Positions 5,602 to 8,219 of a stretch of DNA of 8,219 bases are shown in pieces (the first letter of the stretch is position 1; every line of letters begins with the position of its first letter). The DNA comes from an uncultured Acidimicrobiaceae bacterium (GTDB taxonomy: Bacteria; Actinomycetota; Acidimicrobiia; Acidimicrobiales; Ilumatobacteraceae): contig CAIZMV010000026.1 in the NCBI GenBank assembly GCA_903934195.1, positions 1 through 8,219 on the forward strand, written 5' to 3'. The translations under genes and the position numbers were made by a program. The notes beneath the pieces were generated by a model. That model was not told the DNA's origin, made no database searches, and saw nothing but the letters and a program-made list of their open reading frames with translations.

Positions 5602-6237
5602 GTGACGGAAAGACCAACGCGCAGCAATGGACGAGAGACTATGTCGCGAATCCTTGACCACGCGCGTCGAGAACTTGATGAATTTGGCCCTGTCAAGTTC
5701 AACATCATGCGTGTCATTGAAGAATCTGGTGTTTCAAAAAGCTCGGTGTATCACCACTTTGGTGGACGTGATGGCGTCATTTCTGCAGTCGAAGTACAGC
5801 GATTGATTGACGAACGTATGGCAAACAATGCACTTCTTGCTCAGATTCTTGCCAGCGTGAACTCAGGCGAAGAATGCCTTGATGTCATCGAGGCAGGATT
5901 GCGTGCGGCATCGAACGCAACCGGCCGTAAGAACAGATCACATCGCATCGCAATAGTCGCAGCAGCGCAACACATTCCAGTTCTGACTGAATCACTTGCA
6001 CAAGAGTCACGCATAGCCGACATTGCACTTACCGAAATGTTGAATGGTGCGCGAGATCGTGGATTGATTAACCCCACTGAATCAGTGGAAGATATTGCGC
6101 GGTATATGGCCACGATGTTCATTGGTCGGTCAGCTTTGGACACCTTTGAGTCTGAAGAATTTGATGCCGCTTGGATCCGAATGTCGATGAGCGTTTTACG
6201 CGGATTTCTTCAGCCATCACCCAGCAAAAAATCGTAG
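5602..6237 (+). CDS. TetR-family transcriptional regulator
   Basis: The 211-residue product has the normal TetR length. Residues about 10-60 form the DNA-binding domain: helix 1 in RETMSRILDHARRELDEFG, then the helix-turn-helix with the typical recognition segment ESGVSKSSVYHHFGGRDGVI (residues 41-60). The remaining helical part (about 61-205) is the ligand-binding and dimerisation domain and gives no clue to the inducer. Start: GTG at 5602 keeps all of helix 1. An ATG at 5641 (residue 14) preceded by GAGAG is possible and would still retain the recognition helix. The gene follows a dead dehydrogenase tail, so it may once have regulated that gene. The palindromes at 721-734 and 5382-5400 are candidate operators, and the start codon overlaps a CTGTGACGGA copy, which would fit autoregulation. 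It is convergent with the reductase gene. Confidence 0.88.
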   Translation: MTERPTRSNGRETMSRILDHARRELDEFGPVKFNIMRVIEESGVSKSSVYHHFGGRDGVISAVEVQRLIDERMANNALLAQILASVNSGEECLDVIEAGLRAASNATGRKNRSHRIAIVAAAQHIPVLTESLAQESRIADIALTEMLNGARDRGLINPTESVEDIARYMATMFIGRSALDTFESEEFDAAWIRMSMSVLRGFLQPSPSKKS

Positions 6238-6260
6238 AACTAGCCTCTGCAATCAAACAC

Positions 6261-6297
6261 GCTGAGGCCTGAAGGATTCAGCTTCGAGAAGTGAAGC
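6261..6297. terminator. Candidate hairpins between convergent genes
   Basis: GCTGA (6261-6265) pairs with TCAGC (6278-6282), with an inner CC/GG pairing, and GCTTC (6281-6285) pairs with GAAGC (6293-6297) across seven bases. They lie where the TetR and reductase genes converge and partly inside the reductase 3' end. Neither is followed by a clear T-run on either strand, so they may slow or end transcription only weakly. Confidence 0.25.
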
Positions 6298-7711
6298 GAC
6301 GCAACTGATTTCTCACTAGGTCATCTATGTACTGAGATAGATCGGGTCCGAATCCGCTTCGAATATCAAAACCTTCACCATGCATGTGGCGAGCGCCGTG
6401 TTGTCGAAGGCCTGACTTCATTGACTTCACAAGTGAATTGGGGCCGCACATAACAATGTGCGTGTTCTGTAGCTTCTCGTTCTCTATTGCGGAAATGACT
6501 TGATCTGGGTGGAGGCGATTCTCTTCATCAGACGCGTGAACATGCAGGTGAATTCGACCCTCACGGTCTGCAACTTCGAGCATTTCAATTGCGGGCGCAT
6601 TGCTTCGAGACGGAATGCAATAGAAAAGGTGTGGGGCAGGGCCGTCTTCGGGCAGCCGTGAGATTGATGTGCCGAGGAACGGGGTGATTCCTACGCCACC
6701 CGCAATCCAAACAACATGTTCAACAGCGTGATCAGGAATTGGTTCCAAGTGTCCGTATCCGCCTTCCACCACAACCCGGTTGTTGATAGCAAGCGAAGTG
6801 ATGAGTTGATGAGTCCAGTCACCTAAATCGCGAATGACAAATCGAAGGCACTCTTCGTCTGGTGATGAAGCAATGGTGAAGGGGTGCGGCTCTCGCAAAC
6901 CAGGAACTTTCACCGTAAGAAATGCGAACTGACCCAACTGATACTTCAGTGGTTTTCCAACTGGCTCCAACTCAACCGTGATTACATTGCTGATGATTTC
7001 AATGTTTGAGACCCGATGAAGTTTTCCTTTTCGAAACATGTCACGCCACACCACTCGGTATATCCATGCCGCAAGACCGAGGAACATGAAGCCTGTAAAC
7101 CATGAACCCCAGAAAGAAGCATTCGCGTACGGCTTTGTGGATGTATAGAAATGCCAACATGAGAATGCATAGGGGAGAACCAGCAACTTGTGGGTGAAAC
7201 GCCACCAACGTGTTGGAATCCATCGGAGCAAGCTGATGCCAACAAGGATGTACAGAAGAGTTGATCCGGTTTCCGCTAGGTCTTCGGCTGCATCGGCAAT
7301 GTCTTTGGATGCTCCGCGAATTCCCTTCACGTCATCAACCATTTCCAAGTGCAGCCACATTGCGCCCACTGACAACGCACCCAACCAGCGGTGCCACACG
7401 TACATGCGATCAACACCACCAAAGATTTGTTCAAGAGGCAGTATGCGCGTGGAGAGAAGGTTGCTCCATGTCATCATCATGATGGAGACAGATCCGATGA
7501 ACAATGCGAAGGCGGCGTTTCCATCACCAATTGTGTTGGTGAATGCAAACCACCCAACAAATATTGTGATTACTGCCATGACAGGACCAATCCAGGTGTA
7601 ATTCACTGTTGGTAGTCGCGGCGCTACCGGCTTTGCGAGGCGCCAGTCAGAAGGTCTTCCAAGGAGTCTCCTGACAAGAACTTGAGTGTTCTTCATAAAT
7701 CGAATCAGCAT
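6278..7711 (-). CDS. NOX/ferric-reductase-like transmembrane flavocytochrome
   Basis: The 477-residue protein combines a b-haem membrane domain with a cytoplasmic FAD/NAD(P)H domain and should move electrons from NAD(P)H through FAD and two haems across the membrane, for example to ferric iron or oxygen. The membrane part (about 36-222) has roughly six helices. His107 and His121 (H-X13-H, in HRWLGALSVGAMWLH) and His174 and His187 (H-X12-H) match the bis-haem spacing of NADPH oxidases. The reductase half shows HPFTIAS (276-282, FAD), GGVGITP (338-344, pyridine nucleotide), CGP (422-424) and the C-terminal MHGEGFDIR (443-451). Start: ATG at 7711 has GGAG ten bases upstream, overlapping the end of the MFS gene; ATG at 7696 lacks a ribosome site. 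The 7-base gap to the MFS gene implies co-transcription and probably coupled translation. The final electron acceptor cannot be read from sequence. Confidence 0.88.
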   Translation of the reverse strand: MLIRFMKNTQVLVRRLLGRPSDWRLAKPVAPRLPTVNYTWIGPVMAVITIFVGWFAFTNTIGDGNAAFALFIGSVSIMMMTWSNLLSTRILPLEQIFGGVDRMYVWHRWLGALSVGAMWLHLEMVDDVKGIRGASKDIADAAEDLAETGSTLLYILVGISLLRWIPTRWWRFTHKLLVLPYAFSCWHFYTSTKPYANASFWGSWFTGFMFLGLAAWIYRVVWRDMFRKGKLHRVSNIEIISNVITVELEPVGKPLKYQLGQFAFLTVKVPGLREPHPFTIASSPDEECLRFVIRDLGDWTHQLITSLAINNRVVVEGGYGHLEPIPDHAVEHVVWIAGGVGITPFLGTSISRLPEDGPAPHLFYCIPSRSNAPAIEMLEVADREGRIHLHVHASDEENRLHPDQVISAIENEKLQNTHIVMCGPNSLVKSMKSGLRQHGARHMHGEGFDIRSGFGPDLSQYIDDLVRNQLRRFTSRS

Positions 7712-7718
7712 TTGTCAG

Positions 7719-8219
7719 CTACTCCGTTGGGTCATTTGTGGTTGAGGCGTCAACACTGAGACGACGCAGTGGGCCTGTAAAACCAACGAGCAATGTGACA
7801 ACAATAAATAGAGCGCCGATCACAAACAGAAGCGGTGCAATCGACACCGATTGAACAATAAGGCCAAGAGCCAATGTGCCTGCAGGTGTTGCGAGGTACA
7901 TCAGTGAGAACTGTGTTCCGAAAACTGGCCCATGCAGATGTTGGGGCATTCGTTGCTGAACAAGGTAGTTGCTCATTGGGCTCACGGGGCCAAATGCAAG
8001 TCCGAGTGCTAGCCCGAGACCAATGAAGATGATGGCATTCGGCAAGAAAGCCATGGCGCAAACAACAGCACCAATAAGTGTCATTGAGACGATCACCATA
8101 TTGCCAGGAGAGAAGATGCGAACGGCGCGATGAAATTGAAGAGCACCAATCACGATGCCCACTGACATAGCTGACAATACGAAACCAAGTGTTCGCGGTT
8201 CATTCAGATCCCGGAAGTA
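7719..8219 (-). CDS. C-terminal half of an MFS transporter, 5' end beyond the window
   Basis: The frame is open to the window edge and gives 166 residues, starting YFRDLNEPRTLGFVLSAMSV and ending STTNDPTE. The TTG at 8177 is internal, not a start. The visible part has about five to six hydrophobic helices, consistent with the last half of a 12-helix major facilitator. The stretch NYLVQQRMPQHLHGPVFG resembles the loop between helices 10 and 11 in MFS_3/EntS-like exporters, where a Q-R-x-P-x-x-L-x-G-x-V-x-G pattern is common. It ends in a hydrophilic tail with no signal. It is the upstream gene of an operon with the reductase. An EntS-like exporter beside a ferric-reductase-like protein could point to iron handling, but the substrate is not proven and drug efflux is equally possible. 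Confidence 0.8.
   Translation of the reverse strand, partial: YFRDLNEPRTLGFVLSAMSVGIVIGALQFHRAVRIFSPGNMVIVSMTLIGAVVCAMAFLPNAIIFIGLGLALGLAFGPVSPMSNYLVQQRMPQHLHGPVFGTQFSLMYLATPAGTLALGLIVQSVSIAPLLFVIGALFIVVTLLVGFTGPLRRLSVDASTTNDPTE

Noticed and set aside
7188..7601. Plus-strand open frame of 137 codons opposite the reductase
   Set aside because: It lies antisense to the haem-binding membrane domain, whose motifs are clear, and has no recognisable features of its own.
8175..8177. TTG at 8177 as the start of the MFS gene
   Set aside because: The frame continues open to the window edge with plausible MFS sequence, and a start here would leave only half a transporter.

Overview
The window looks like a piece of an actinobacterial chromosome, most likely a moderate-GC aquatic member of the Acidimicrobiia. 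That placement is inferred from protein style, not from a marker gene. The clues are a secreted repeat protein with a Val-Pro-Thr-rich linker and a Lys-rich C-terminal domain, GTG/TTG starts, and an acyl-CoA dehydrogenase with little 5' leader. No rRNA, tRNA, CRISPR array, integrase or transposase was seen.

Layout. (1) 2-136: the last 44 codons of a membrane permease, probably an ABC permease of the PhnE type, convergent with (2) 151-621 (-), a small membrane-anchored coiled-coil protein. (3) A divergent intergenic region (622-743) with three stacked palindromes. (4) 744-1958: an intact acyl-CoA dehydrogenase. (5) 1959-2396: a gene-free stretch with a weak terminator, a TGTGAC/GTCACA inverted repeat and the in-frame 3' remnant of a gene related to the next one. 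(6) 2397-5219: a 940-residue secreted protein with 14 repeats of about 47 residues (delta-60/DUF5122-like beta-propeller type), an Fn3-like domain, a 9-residue tandem repeat linker and a Lys-rich C-terminal domain. (7) 5220-5601: gene-free apart from a second TGTGAC/GTCACA palindrome and the last 32 codons of a second acyl-CoA dehydrogenase. (8) 5602-6237: a TetR-family regulator. (9) Convergent to it, on the minus strand, a two-gene operon: the C-terminal half of an MFS transporter (7719 to the window edge) followed 7 bases later by a NOX/ferric-reductase-like flavocytochrome (6278-7711).

The most unusual part is 1860-5530. The 99-bp 3' end of the dehydrogenase (1860-1958) recurs as a direct repeat at 5432-5530. 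The copies differ at nine positions, every one a synonymous third-position change. Between them lies the secreted-protein locus, which itself carries two copies of its own 3' end (2096-2281 and 5034-5219, both exactly 186 bp, 45 of 61 residues identical). Each truncated gene tail starts a few bases after the same palindrome, TGTGACGNNCTGTCACAGAA. This looks like a gene cassette bounded by a duplicated gene 3' end, or like deletions anchored at a repeated palindrome. Both readings are inference.

Working together: the TetR gene sits 71 bases after the truncated dehydrogenase and may once have controlled it. The MFS and reductase genes are probably co-translated and could serve iron or redox homeostasis. 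The secreted repeat protein is probably an extracellular or cell-surface adhesion or structural protein of unknown ligand.
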